Shown here piece by piece: positions 52,074 through 60,296 of a DNA stretch of 64,000 nucleotides (positions are counted from its first letter, which is position 1; every line of letters starts with the position of its first letter). Source of the DNA: JAFMIT01 sp044341215 (lineage in GTDB: Bacteria; Actinomycetota; Actinomycetes; S36-B12; UBA5976); the NCBI GenBank assembly GCA_044341215.1, contig JBIISC010000002.1, positions 1-64,000 of the forward strand, given 5' to 3'. Made by a program: the position numbers and the translations under genes. Below the pieces are notes generated by a model, which saw only the letters and a program-made list of their open reading frames with translations, was not told where the DNA came from and did no database searches.

Positions 52074-52739
52074 CTATTCTGTAGCGTTTGCAATAAGTTC
52101 ATCCCGCACGAACCGGATGAATAGAAAAATAGTGAATGCGGCAAAAAGCCACCACTGCCAGGCATAGAAGAGATTTCTAATGTCTATTCCAACGGGTGGC
52201 AAAACAATCAATTCTTGACGCACATCACGGGTAATCAGAACATAACCGTCGCGAACATCCGACTGCCAACGCAATACTAGATCGTCGGTATTGATGGCAG
52301 AAGTAGCTGGAGTTGGTTTGTAAATAGCCGGTAATTGCGCGAAGTCTTGCGCTGGCTGAATTCTTCCAATCCAGGAGGTTTTAGCAGATTGAGATTCGCA
52401 GAAGTCTGTATTACTAGCTAAAGCAACCAGGGTGTTATCTGCTAATTTGATGGCTACAACATTCCAGTCAATTTCTTGTACTGGAATTACATTCCTAAAA
52501 GTCTTGTCACAAAGTAATTCGCCATCTACTTGTACCTTTTGGCCATAATATTTTTCAGGTACATACTCGCCAAGTTTGGATGCTTCATCCAAACTAATGG
52601 TTTTCGCTTTTAGAGTTTGAGCTTCAACATCTGCCCGATACGCTCGACTGTATTGCCACACTCCAAGTGCACCGGTTATAACCAGAGCAAATAAAGCCAA
52701 CAAAGTGGCGATGAATATTCGCATAGAAGTGCGAGACAT
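52074..52739 (-). CDS. SURF1-family cytochrome oxidase assembly protein
   Basis: 221 residues with a membrane helix at each end (ATLLALFALVITGALGVWQYSRA and WQWWLFAAFTIFLFI) and a central extracytoplasmic domain; YYGQKVQVDGELL, DGYVLITRDV and VDIRN-like GIDIRNLFYAWQWW match SURF1. It helps insert heme in cytochrome c oxidase. A 56-residue membrane protein lies directly upstream. Confidence 0.88.
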   Translation of the reverse strand: MSRTSMRIFIATLLALFALVITGALGVWQYSRAYRADVEAQTLKAKTISLDEASKLGEYVPEKYYGQKVQVDGELLCDKTFRNVIPVQEIDWNVVAIKLADNTLVALASNTDFCESQSAKTSWIGRIQPAQDFAQLPAIYKPTPATSAINTDDLVLRWQSDVRDGYVLITRDVRQELIVLPPVGIDIRNLFYAWQWWLFAAFTIFLFIRFVRDELIANATE

Positions 52740-52743
52740 AAAC

Positions 52744-52914
52744 TTATTCTTTATCTTCGAAATTCTTATCGAGATTTTTCAATCGCTTATTTAGATTACG
52801 CCATAACAAAAAAACTGCAGTTGCCATGCCGAAAAAGAAGACGCCTCCGAGCCAACCAGCAGTGAAATTGTCGATTGGAACATCTGATACATCGGCCACA
52901 ATACCTAGAAACAT
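52744..52914 (-). CDS. Small 56-residue membrane protein
   Basis: MFLGIVADVSDVPIDNFTAGWLGGVFFFGMATAVFLLWRN..., with one membrane helix (about residues 19-39) and a highly charged C-terminal tail (NLNKRLKNLDKNFEDKE). GGAG 6 nt before the ATG supports translation. The stop is 4 bp before the SURF1 start on the same strand, so it is probably cotranscribed with SURF1. Its topology (short outside, long charged inside) suggests a small assembly or anchoring subunit. I do not recognise a family. Confidence 0.7.
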   Translation of the reverse strand: MFLGIVADVSDVPIDNFTAGWLGGVFFFGMATAVFLLWRNLNKRLKNLDKNFEDKE

Positions 52915-53008
52915 TTTGACTCCAATTCTGCGTTATAAGGCAATTTTGCTCCTTGTTCAGTGCCTTCGCTCAGTTAGGGGTAAATTTCACCCAGAGTTGG
53001 AGGTAGAA

Positions 53009-53497
53009 ATGGCTGTATCACGTGCCACGGTGCCAATTGAGCTTTATGAACGTTATGGTCTAAAGACACGCAATTCTCTGTTACTCACTGCAGTGTGGGG
53101 TGCAGCCTTTTTGATAGTTGGCTACTTATTTCTGCAAATCATTCACGGACAACAAAGCAATGTTGAGACTCGTCTGATTTCGTGGGAAGTTTCCTCCCCA
53201 ACGACTGTTGAAATTACTTGGAATGTCTCTCAATCGAGCAATCAGCCACTTGTTTGCATTATTAGAGCGCAAGATTCAGAGCGGTTTGATGTTGGATTCG
53301 CGATCTTCCAGATTTCTAATCCTGCCAAGGTTTCACAATTCACTCAAACACTGCAAACGAACAAGAGTGCATACGCAGTTATTAATCCCACCTGTGAGCA
53401 GAATATCTCTGCCTTGAATGGCCCGCATTTCCGCCCAGGATTGCTTCCACCCGCACAGAAGGTACCTTTATTTGCTCCCTGGCAATGGAACTCCTAA
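53009..53497 (+). CDS. DUF4307 membrane-anchored protein
   Basis: 162 residues: YERYGLKT then one hydrophobic helix (TAVWGAAFLIVGYLFLQII) and an extracytoplasmic domain (VSSPTTVEITWNVS, CIIRAQD). DUF4307 is found in Actinobacteria next to greA, as here. GGAGG 5 nt before the ATG fixes the start; the long upstream extension is antisense to the 56-residue gene and is rejected. Confidence 0.82.
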   Translation: MAVSRATVPIELYERYGLKTRNSLLLTAVWGAAFLIVGYLFLQIIHGQQSNVETRLISWEVSSPTTVEITWNVSQSSNQPLVCIIRAQDSERFDVGFAIFQISNPAKVSQFTQTLQTNKSAYAVINPTCEQNISALNGPHFRPGLLPPAQKVPLFAPWQWNS

Positions 53498-53539
53498 GAG
53501 TTGTTACCTTTACCCCATTAATTTCGCGTAGGAGTTACC

Positions 53540-54019
53540 ATGACTGAACAAACAACTTGGCTCACCCAAGCCGCCTTTGATCGTCTGCAAAATGAACTTG
53601 AAGAACGTAAAGGTCCAGTGCGAGATGAAATCACCACGCGCATCAGTGCCGCACGTGAAGAAGGCGACCTTAAAGAAAATGGTGGATACCACGCAGCGCG
53701 GGATGAACAAGGTAAAAATGAAGGACGAATTGCACACCTTGAACATCTACTAGAGCACGCAATGGTTGGTACACCTAAAGTTCCAGACGGCGAAGTTCAT
53801 GTGGGTCGCCTTGTGACAATCGAGTTTGCCCCTGAAGATACCGAGACCTACTTGATTGGTTCAGCCGAAGAAGCAAGTCATTCAGAGCACAATGTTTTAA
53901 GCCCTGACTCACCGCTTGGCCAATCCATTATTGGAAAACGAATTGGCGATGAAATTAGTTATGAATTGCCAAATGGTCGCATCGCAAATGTAGTTTTGGT
54001 AGACGTCAAAAACCAGTAA
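53540..54019 (+). CDS. greA: Transcription elongation factor GreA
   Basis: 159 residues. Coiled-coil N-terminus with the tip acidic residues in EEGDLKENGGYHAARDEQG, and a C-terminal FKBP-like domain (DSPLGQSIIGKRIGDEISYELPNG). It rescues backtracked RNA polymerase. AGGAG is upstream. The stop shares one base with the following MFS start. Confidence 0.96.
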   Translation: MTEQTTWLTQAAFDRLQNELEERKGPVRDEITTRISAAREEGDLKENGGYHAARDEQGKNEGRIAHLEHLLEHAMVGTPKVPDGEVHVGRLVTIEFAPEDTETYLIGSAEEASHSEHNVLSPDSPLGQSIIGKRIGDEISYELPNGRIANVVLVDVKNQ

Positions 54020-55278
54020 TGAACAATCCACTTCAAATACTTCGAAACCGCGTTCCACTTCTTCGCGAATTACCAATTGAAGTAACTGCCGTAAGCATGG
54101 TCGCATTTTGTGTGGCTTTAGGTTTCGGAATTGTTGCGCCAGTTATTCCCGCATTTGCCCGTGAGTTTGGAGTCAGCGCTTTAGCCGCAAGTTCAGTGGT
54201 TTCAGTTTTTGCTGGTATGCGCCTCGCTGGAGCACCAATTGCTGGCAAGTTCGTGGACCTAATTGGCGAACGCCGAACCCTTTCATTTGGATTGGCAATT
54301 GTCGCAATCAGCTCTTTTGCCGCTGGCCTATCGCAAAACTTTTGGCAATTGCTGGTTCTGCGTGGCCTTGGCGGGCTTGGCAGTGTGGCATTTTCAATCG
54401 CATCAATGGCAGTAATTATTCGAGTTGTAGATCCAGGACTTCGCGGAAGAGCTTCAAGCGCTTGGTCGGGTGGCTTTCTTCTTGGCGGACTTGCCGGGCC
54501 GGCAGTTGGTGGCATCTTTGCTGCAATTTCATTGCGAGCGCCATTTTTTGTTTACGCAATCACCCTAGTTTTTGCGAGTTTGGTTTCATGGTTTAGTTTG
54601 CGAAATGCACATCTAACCGAAAGTGTTGCAACTTCTGATGAAGTTGGATCTTGGAAAGATGTGTGGAAAGCGCGCAAAAATCGCGCATACGCGGCAGCCG
54701 TTGGTGTGAACTTTACAAATGGGTTTGTTCGAATGGGAATATTGAATGCAATTGCACCACTTTTCGTAGTGGAAGCCTTAGGTAGCGAGATAAGTCTTGC
54801 CAGCACTGGATTTCTATTTGGCGCTATTGGCCAATTTATTTTTATATCCCGAGCTGGGCATTGGGCAGATTCAATCGGCCGTAAACCAGTGCTGATTGCC
54901 GGCACTCTTTTGTCTGGGCTCGGCATGATCACAATGGGCGGAATAGAGAACATTTCTGCATACTTCATTTCGATGTTTGTATTAGGTGTAGCTGGGGCAT
55001 TTCTTTCTTCGGCAACACCAGCAGTTTTAGGTGATGCAACCTCAGGACAGCCACGCGGTCCAATTATTTCTGCTTATCAAATGTCTTCTGACTTAGGTGG
55101 CATCTTCGGGCCAGTCTTTGGCGGTTGGCTGTTGGATTATGCATCGCGAAATTACGGTGAGCAATATGCGTTTGAGGTGCCATTTGTGATTGGTGGAATC
55201 ATTGCAGCCAGTGCAGTGATTTTGGTTCTGCGTATGAAAGAAACATTGATTAAAGTTCCGCCAACAAAGGAAGCGTGA
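54019..55278 (+). CDS. Major facilitator superfamily transporter
   Basis: 419 residues, 12 membrane segments. The conserved loop GKFVDLIGERRTLSFG lies between helices 2 and 3 and GHWADSIGRKPVLIAG between 8 and 9. Efflux-type MFS of unknown substrate. TAATG with greA; TGATG with msrA. The three genes are one operon. Confidence 0.86.
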   Translation: MNNPLQILRNRVPLLRELPIEVTAVSMVAFCVALGFGIVAPVIPAFAREFGVSALAASSVVSVFAGMRLAGAPIAGKFVDLIGERRTLSFGLAIVAISSFAAGLSQNFWQLLVLRGLGGLGSVAFSIASMAVIIRVVDPGLRGRASSAWSGGFLLGGLAGPAVGGIFAAISLRAPFFVYAITLVFASLVSWFSLRNAHLTESVATSDEVGSWKDVWKARKNRAYAAAVGVNFTNGFVRMGILNAIAPLFVVEALGSEISLASTGFLFGAIGQFIFISRAGHWADSIGRKPVLIAGTLLSGLGMITMGGIENISAYFISMFVLGVAGAFLSSATPAVLGDATSGQPRGPIISAYQMSSDLGGIFGPVFGGWLLDYASRNYGEQYAFEVPFVIGGIIAASAVILVLRMKETLIKVPPTKEA

Positions 55279-55793
55279 TGGCAAAAACTATTTACCTTGG
55301 AATGGGATGTTTCTGGGGAGCGGAAAAGAAATTCTGGTCACTACCAGGTGTAGTTGAAACCTCAGTTGGTTACCAAGGCGGGCATACGTCCGAACCTACT
55401 TACAAAGTGGTGTGTGCTGGCGGAACTGATCACGTAGAAATTGTGAAAGTCGTTTACGATGAAAACATAATCTCAACTCGGGAAATCCTGGGTGTATTTT
55501 GGGAAAACCATGATCCGACTCAAGGAAACCGTCAAGGTGGCGATGTTGGCACGCAATACAGAAGTGCATTGCTTTGGACAGACGATGAGCAAGCAGCAGA
55601 ATGTGAAAAAACTGCAAAACAATTTGGTCAAATTCTTACCCTCAACGGAATCGGTTCAATCACAACTCAGATTGAATCTGCGTCAAACCATAAGTACTGG
55701 CTGGCTGAGGATTATCACCAGAAATATTTAATTAAGAATCCAAATGGCTACGACTGCCATGCCCATACTGGATATTTCTTACCGAAAGAATAA
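55278..55793 (+). CDS. msrA: Peptide methionine sulfoxide reductase A
   Basis: 171 residues: the active-site loop GMGCFWGAEKKFW with the catalytic Cys, then GYQGG, HVEIVKVVYD, DPTQGNRQGGDVGTQYRSA and EDYHQKYL. Repairs oxidised methionine. The ATG at 55278 overlaps the MFS stop; AAAGGA supports it over the GTG one codon upstream. The stop is 2 bp from the convergent ppx stop. Confidence 0.95.
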   Translation: MAKTIYLGMGCFWGAEKKFWSLPGVVETSVGYQGGHTSEPTYKVVCAGGTDHVEIVKVVYDENIISTREILGVFWENHDPTQGNRQGGDVGTQYRSALLWTDDEQAAECEKTAKQFGQILTLNGIGSITTQIESASNHKYWLAEDYHQKYLIKNPNGYDCHAHTGYFLPKE

Positions 55794-55795
55794 TT

Positions 55796-56722
55796 TTACA
55801 AAGTTGCGGCAATACTGATGGCAATTCCATCCAAGATGTCTTGTTCGCTAACAACTATAGATTCAACTTGTAGTCGCTGAGCAATTCGATCCAGCACTAA
55901 AGCTCCGGCACCGATTACATCTACTCGACCTGGATGCATGTATGGAAGTGCTGCCCGTTTCTCGCGCGTCTTAGATAAGAATTTTTCAGCAGTTCGATGA
56001 ATAGATTCGACTGAAATCACACTGCCATGAATCGCATCTCGGTCGTATTTATCTAAGCCCAGGGCCATCGCTGCCACCGTAGTAACTGAGCCGGCAAGTC
56101 CAATGACTGTAACTGCCTTTTCTAGTGGCACAACTTCGGCTGCGAGAGAAATTGCATCTTCAATGTCTTTAGTGGCGGCCAAAATGCTTTCTGCACTAGG
56201 TGGGTCTTCACTTAAATGTCTTTCGGTCATTCGCACACACCCGATGTTTACTGAGCGAGCAAATTCTGGTTTGTCGTCGCCTAAAACAAATTCTGTGGAC
56301 CCGCCACCGATGTCGATCACTAGATAAGGTCCAGGAAATTCTTTTGCCAATGCAAATGTGGCACCAGCAAAAGACAATTGCGCTTCCTCATCACCACTAA
56401 TTACTTCAAGCTCGCATCCAATGCGGGCATTAACGCCTTGAGCAAACTCTTCACGATTCGAAACGTCGCGAGATGCTGAAGTGGCAATGAATCGAACTTT
56501 TGTTACTTCGTGCATTTTGATAAGTTCGGCATATTCATCGCAAGCTGCAAATACTCGAGTTAAAGCGGCTTCACTAAATTTTCCGGTCGCGTCAACGCCT
56601 TCACCAAGTCGCACAATAATCATTCGACGAGTGATTTCGGTTAAAGTGCCATCTGCATCTACGCGTGAAATCAGTAACCGGATTGAGTTGGTGCCGCAAT
56701 CAATTGCCGCAATGTTTGTCAT
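55796..56722 (-). CDS. Exopolyphosphatase / pppGpp phosphohydrolase family protein
   Basis: 308 residues with the actin-like ATPase fold: AAIDCGTNSIRLLISR (phosphate 1), LVIDIGGGSTEFVLG (phosphate 2). Ppx/GppA family; hydrolyses polyphosphate or pppGpp. It overlaps DUF501 by 4 bases. The order eno-ftsB-DUF501-ppx is standard in Actinobacteria. Confidence 0.92.
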   Translation of the reverse strand: MTNIAAIDCGTNSIRLLISRVDADGTLTEITRRMIIVRLGEGVDATGKFSEAALTRVFAACDEYAELIKMHEVTKVRFIATSASRDVSNREEFAQGVNARIGCELEVISGDEEAQLSFAGATFALAKEFPGPYLVIDIGGGSTEFVLGDDKPEFARSVNIGCVRMTERHLSEDPPSAESILAATKDIEDAISLAAEVVPLEKAVTVIGLAGSVTTVAAMALGLDKYDRDAIHGSVISVESIHRTAEKFLSKTREKRAALPYMHPGRVDVIGAGALVLDRIAQRLQVESIVVSEQDILDGIAISIAATL

Positions 56723-57213
56723 TCAGATTCCCCGTTTACGCATGTTTGCTCGCCCCATTCGTCGAGCATTTCTAAAGCTAAATCACCGATCGGATTTACC
56801 CCTGGCCCTTTTGCCAGAGAGTGTCCTACCAAAACATGCAGACATTTCACTCGGTTTGGCATGCCGCCAGCTGAAATGTCTTCGATTTCCGCGACTTCAC
56901 CGAGTTCTGCCCGATCTTGCAGGTATGAAGTGTGCGCCTTTTCATAACTTGCTTGTAATTGCGGGTCCGATTTCAATTTTTCTTCAAGCTGTTTCATAAC
57001 TCCGTCAGCTTCTAGGGTTCCAATGCGACTTGTGAGACGCGGACAGGTCACGTAATAAGTGGTTGGGAAAGGAGTGCCATTTTCAAGGCGCGGAAGAGTC
57101 TTGACCACATCAGGGTTGCCACATTTACATCTGTGGGCAACTTCTACTACCCCACGGACTTCACGCCCGAGTTGCGCGCACATCGCATCGATGTCGCGTT
57201 GTTCTACCGCCAT
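56719..57213 (-). CDS. DUF501 protein
   Basis: 164 residues: VAHRCKCGNPDVVKTLPRLENGTPFPTTYYVTCP and MPNRVKCLHVLVGHSLAKG are the DUF501 signature. The CxC and C...C pattern could bind a metal. It lies between ftsB and ppx as usual in Actinobacteria. Function not established. The ATG directly follows the ftsB-like stop. Confidence 0.85.
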   Translation of the reverse strand: MAVEQRDIDAMCAQLGREVRGVVEVAHRCKCGNPDVVKTLPRLENGTPFPTTYYVTCPRLTSRIGTLEADGVMKQLEEKLKSDPQLQASYEKAHTSYLQDRAELGEVAEIEDISAGGMPNRVKCLHVLVGHSLAKGPGVNPIGDLALEMLDEWGEQTCVNGESE

Positions 57214-57666
57214 TTATTTGCCGCCAACATCTTCCAAGAGCGGAGGTGCAGTATCGGCAGCATCGTGCAGAGATGACCAAAGGGTTCGATACCAAACTGG
57301 GCGAACACCAACTTCGTTAGTTTGGTTTTGAACTACTGCCTGGGCTTCATCGGCTTCAAGCACGATATAACCCACCTCATTTGGCATTACATAATGCAAA
57401 CGATTTCGAGCCTGGGCTTTTACATATGCGGGGTCTTTCCAGCGTTCTACTTGATTTTGCAATTCAGCGATTCGAGCTTCATTGGCATCTTGTGCACTTT
57501 GTAAATCATTAATGCGAGAACTTTGATCAAGATAATTTTTAAAAGGAATAGCCGTAGTGACAATTAAGATGAGAAATAATGCAATTAGAGAAATTGCGCG
57601 GCCGTTTAAAAAAGAGCGACGACCAGTCTCTCCGGTTGTAGAAGTTGCTGGTCGTCGCGATGTCAT
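57214..57666 (-). CDS. FtsB/DivIC-family septum formation initiator
   Basis: 150 residues. A disordered Arg/Thr-rich head, one membrane helix (ISLIALFLILIVTTAIPF), then a coiled coil (INDLQSAQDANEARIAELQNQVERW) and YVKAQARNRLHYVMPNEVGY. Bitopic divisome protein acting with FtsL and FtsQ. It follows eno in most Actinobacteria. Confidence 0.9.
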   Translation of the reverse strand: MTSRRPATSTTGETGRRSFLNGRAISLIALFLILIVTTAIPFKNYLDQSSRINDLQSAQDANEARIAELQNQVERWKDPAYVKAQARNRLHYVMPNEVGYIVLEADEAQAVVQNQTNEVGVRPVWYRTLWSSLHDAADTAPPLLEDVGGK

Positions 57667-57684
57667 GTGGTTATTTTGCAGGAT

Positions 57685-58962
57685 TTAGTGCTTGAAACGT
57701 GGGAATGAACCCGCGCCAGCGTAAACGGCTGCATCATCGAGTTCTTCTTCAATGCGAAGCAACTGGTTGTACTTAGCAACGCGTTCAGAACGTGCAGGTG
57801 CACCAGTCTTGATTTGGCCACAATCAGTAGCAACTGCGAGGTCTGCAATTGTGGTGTCTTCAGTTTCACCTGAACGGTGGCTCATCATGCTGCGGTATCC
57901 AGCACGGTGTGCCATCTGCACTGCATCAAGAGTTTCGGTCAAAGTACCGATTTGGTTTACTTTAACCAACAACGCGTTTGCGGTGTTCGATGCGATACCT
58001 CGAGCTAGACGTTCTGGATTTGTAACGAACAAGTCGTCGCCAACAATTTGAATTTTATCGCCAAGTTTTTCGGTGATTAGTTTCCAGCCATCCCAGTCTT
58101 CTTCTGACATTGGATCTTCAATAGAAACCATTGGGAAGTCAGCGACCAAAGATGCGTAGTAGTCCACCATTTCGGCAGCACTCAACTTCTTGCCTTCAAA
58201 CCCGTATGAACCATCTTTATAAAACTCTGTTGCTGCAACATCTAGTGCCAATGCAATATCAGTACCAAGTTTTAAACCAGTCTGTTCAACTGCAACAGCA
58301 ATAAGTTCTAGAGCTGCGCGGTTATTTGCAAGATTTGGCGCAAAACCACCTTCGTCACCAAGACCAGTTGCTAATCCTTGTTTTTTCAAAACTGATTTAA
58401 GTGAGTGGTAAACCTCGGTACCTTGACGCAAAGCTTCACGGAAAGTTGGTGCACCAATTGGAGCAATCATGAATTCTTGGATGTCAACGCCAGTGTCAGC
58501 ATGTGCACCACCGTTGAGAATGTTCATCATTGGAACTGGAAGTGTGTGTGCGTTAGGTCCACCGATGTAACGAAACAATGCCAAACCTGAACTATCGGCT
58601 GCAGCTTTTGCTACTGCCAAAGAAACTCCCAGAATTGCGTTTGCACCTAGGCGTGATTTATTTGCGGTGCCGTCAAGGTCGATCATGGTCTGGTCGATTA
58701 AACGCTGGTCGTCTGCTGGAAAGCCATGCACTTCATGTGCAATCTCTTCGATAACAGCTGCAACTGCATCCTGCACACCTTTACCAAGGTAGCGGTCTCC
58801 ACCATCACGACGTTCATTTGCCTCAAAGGCTCCAGTCGATGCGCCAGATGGCACAGCAGCGCGAGCGATTGTGGAATCGTCGAGAATTACTTCTACTTCA
58901 ACGGTTGGATTTCCACGAGAATCAAGAATTTCGCGGGCGTATACATCTTCAATCGTGGCCAC
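57685..58962 (-). CDS. eno: Enolase
   Basis: 425 residues beginning IEDVYAREILDSRGNPTVEVEV. Catalytic and Mg2+ residues in SGASTG, GLGDEGGFAPN, SIEDPMSEEDW, VGDDLFVTNP, VKVNQIGTLTETL and MMSHRSGETED. GTG at 58962 has GGAG 7 nt upstream; the upstream extension reads into mazG and is not real. Glycolytic 2-phosphoglycerate dehydratase. Confidence 0.97.
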   Translation of the reverse strand: MATIEDVYAREILDSRGNPTVEVEVILDDSTIARAAVPSGASTGAFEANERRDGGDRYLGKGVQDAVAAVIEEIAHEVHGFPADDQRLIDQTMIDLDGTANKSRLGANAILGVSLAVAKAAADSSGLALFRYIGGPNAHTLPVPMMNILNGGAHADTGVDIQEFMIAPIGAPTFREALRQGTEVYHSLKSVLKKQGLATGLGDEGGFAPNLANNRAALELIAVAVEQTGLKLGTDIALALDVAATEFYKDGSYGFEGKKLSAAEMVDYYASLVADFPMVSIEDPMSEEDWDGWKLITEKLGDKIQIVGDDLFVTNPERLARGIASNTANALLVKVNQIGTLTETLDAVQMAHRAGYRSMMSHRSGETEDTTIADLAVATDCGQIKTGAPARSERVAKYNQLLRIEEELDDAAVYAGAGSFPRFKH

Positions 58963-58999
58963 TTCAGGCTCCAATTCATTATTTGGGGACAGGCAGAGT

Positions 59000-59674
59000 T
59001 TAGCGCTCAGCCTCTTGAGCTTGGATACGAGCGCGGAACTCTCCCACCGCTCTACGCATCTGTGCTTCAACGTCGATTCCTGAGCCCTGCATCTGGGCGA
59101 TTAGAGCCAAAATGAGTTCGGTTGATTCTTCTGGATTCAGAGCTAGGTGTTCGGCTTTTGATGCAATCTCAGGGCGGATTGGCGCTTGCTGATTGTCATT
59201 TAGGAGCCGGGTTAAGAGTTTAGAGATTTGGGTCAATGGTGGCATTGAAACTGGAACACCCTCAGTGATGCTTTCCCGGGCTTTTTCTGCGTTCTTAAGC
59301 GCTTGCCAATTTTGCTCAACAAATGCCGCATCCGGCGCATCAATAATTTCCCCATGTTCATTTGGAAAAACATGCGGGTGGCGACGAATTAATTTGGCAC
59401 TGATTGCTGATGCCACATCGTCGATGTCGAACGGAGCTGAATCTCGCTCCTGGCCAATACGTGCGTGGAAGAAAACTTGTAGGAGTAAATCGCCGAGTTC
59501 TTCAACTAAATGATCTCGATCTTTTGAATCAATTGCATCGATAGTTTCGTAAGTTTCTTCAATTAAGTATTTGATTAATGATTCGTGGGTTTGCTCCGCA
59601 TCCCAAGGACAACCACCGGGACTGCGTAGCTGATCCATTACTTCACGTAATTTGATCAATCCTTCATTCGCCAT
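59000..59674 (-). CDS. mazG: MazG nucleotide pyrophosphohydrolase
   Basis: 224 residues. Metal-binding pattern of the all-alpha NTP-PPase: CPWDAEQTHESLIKYLIEETYETIDAI and HLVEELGDLLLQVFFHA, with RRHPHVF later. Removes abnormal NTPs. Follows the lipoprotein gene by 2 bp. Confidence 0.94.
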   Translation of the reverse strand: MANEGLIKLREVMDQLRSPGGCPWDAEQTHESLIKYLIEETYETIDAIDSKDRDHLVEELGDLLLQVFFHARIGQERDSAPFDIDDVASAISAKLIRRHPHVFPNEHGEIIDAPDAAFVEQNWQALKNAEKARESITEGVPVSMPPLTQISKLLTRLLNDNQQAPIRPEIASKAEHLALNPEESTELILALIAQMQGSGIDVEAQMRRAVGEFRARIQAQEAER

Positions 59675-59676
59675 AA

Positions 59677-60288
59677 TTAGTTAGGCATTAATTCGATCTT
59701 GAGTTGGCGCAAATTCTGGGTTGAATCACTTGGAGTGTCAACCAATCTGAACTGACTCAATACAAAGATTCCAAATCGTGGATTGACAGAAATATCCACC
59801 CGTTTTCCGTATTTGATTAAGAATTTCACGGCAGCGCTTGATTGGCTATCGGCATTTCCAGTCGGATCTAAAGCAATTCCGATTGCCTCAAAGTTTGCAG
59901 TGGTGCGAACGTTTGACCAGATCCCAGAACGTGGGATTGAGTTTTCTGCCGCTGTTTTAATAAAAGCTTTTTTGCCACCAAACATTGAAATGTAATTTCG
60001 CTTTACAGCTTGGATTTGTGCATCAGTTGCGGCAACTCCAATTTCTGTAGCGGCAAGTGTCACTAGTTCATCGACGACGTAAGCTGAAACTAAGTTCTTA
60101 TGAATCTCTTTGTCTGAGCCAGGTTTCAAACTGCCATCAAGATCGGCAATAATTTCACTGAATTGATTGCCGATTGTGGTTACTGAGATTTCCTTACCTT
60201 CAACTATGGCAGCAGCGCCAGCGCTATCAATCAAAGTACATGAGGTAAGACTCAACACAGCGACTAGAGCGACTAGAAACTTATTCAC
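59677..60288 (-). CDS. SurA-N-like lipoprotein
   Basis: 203 residues. Signal MNKFLVALVAVLSL with lipobox LTSC (Cys17) predicts a lipid-anchored extracytoplasmic protein. The region after it (AAIVEGKEISVTTIGNQF) and helical body resemble the chaperone domain of SurA/PrsA-type proteins. No PPIase domain is seen, so chaperone function is an inference. The position between mfd and mazG matches actinobacterial relatives. Confidence 0.75.
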   Translation of the reverse strand: MNKFLVALVAVLSLTSCTLIDSAGAAAIVEGKEISVTTIGNQFSEIIADLDGSLKPGSDKEIHKNLVSAYVVDELVTLAATEIGVAATDAQIQAVKRNYISMFGGKKAFIKTAAENSIPRSGIWSNVRTTANFEAIGIALDPTGNADSQSSAAVKFLIKYGKRVDISVNPRFGIFVLSQFRLVDTPSDSTQNLRQLKIELMPN

Positions 60289-60296
60289 AATATCTC

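Noticed and set aside
52826..53008. N-terminal extension of the DUF4307 protein
   Set aside because: It is antisense to the 56-residue membrane protein gene, and the ATG at 53009 has a clear GGAGG.
54033..54515. Open frame antisense to the MFS transporter
   Set aside because: Low-complexity Pro/Arg/Ala composition, no recognised domain, overlaps a well-supported gene.
58963..59070. N-terminal extension of enolase
   Set aside because: It overlaps the end of mazG and is unlike enolase; GTG at 58962 has a good Shine-Dalgarno.
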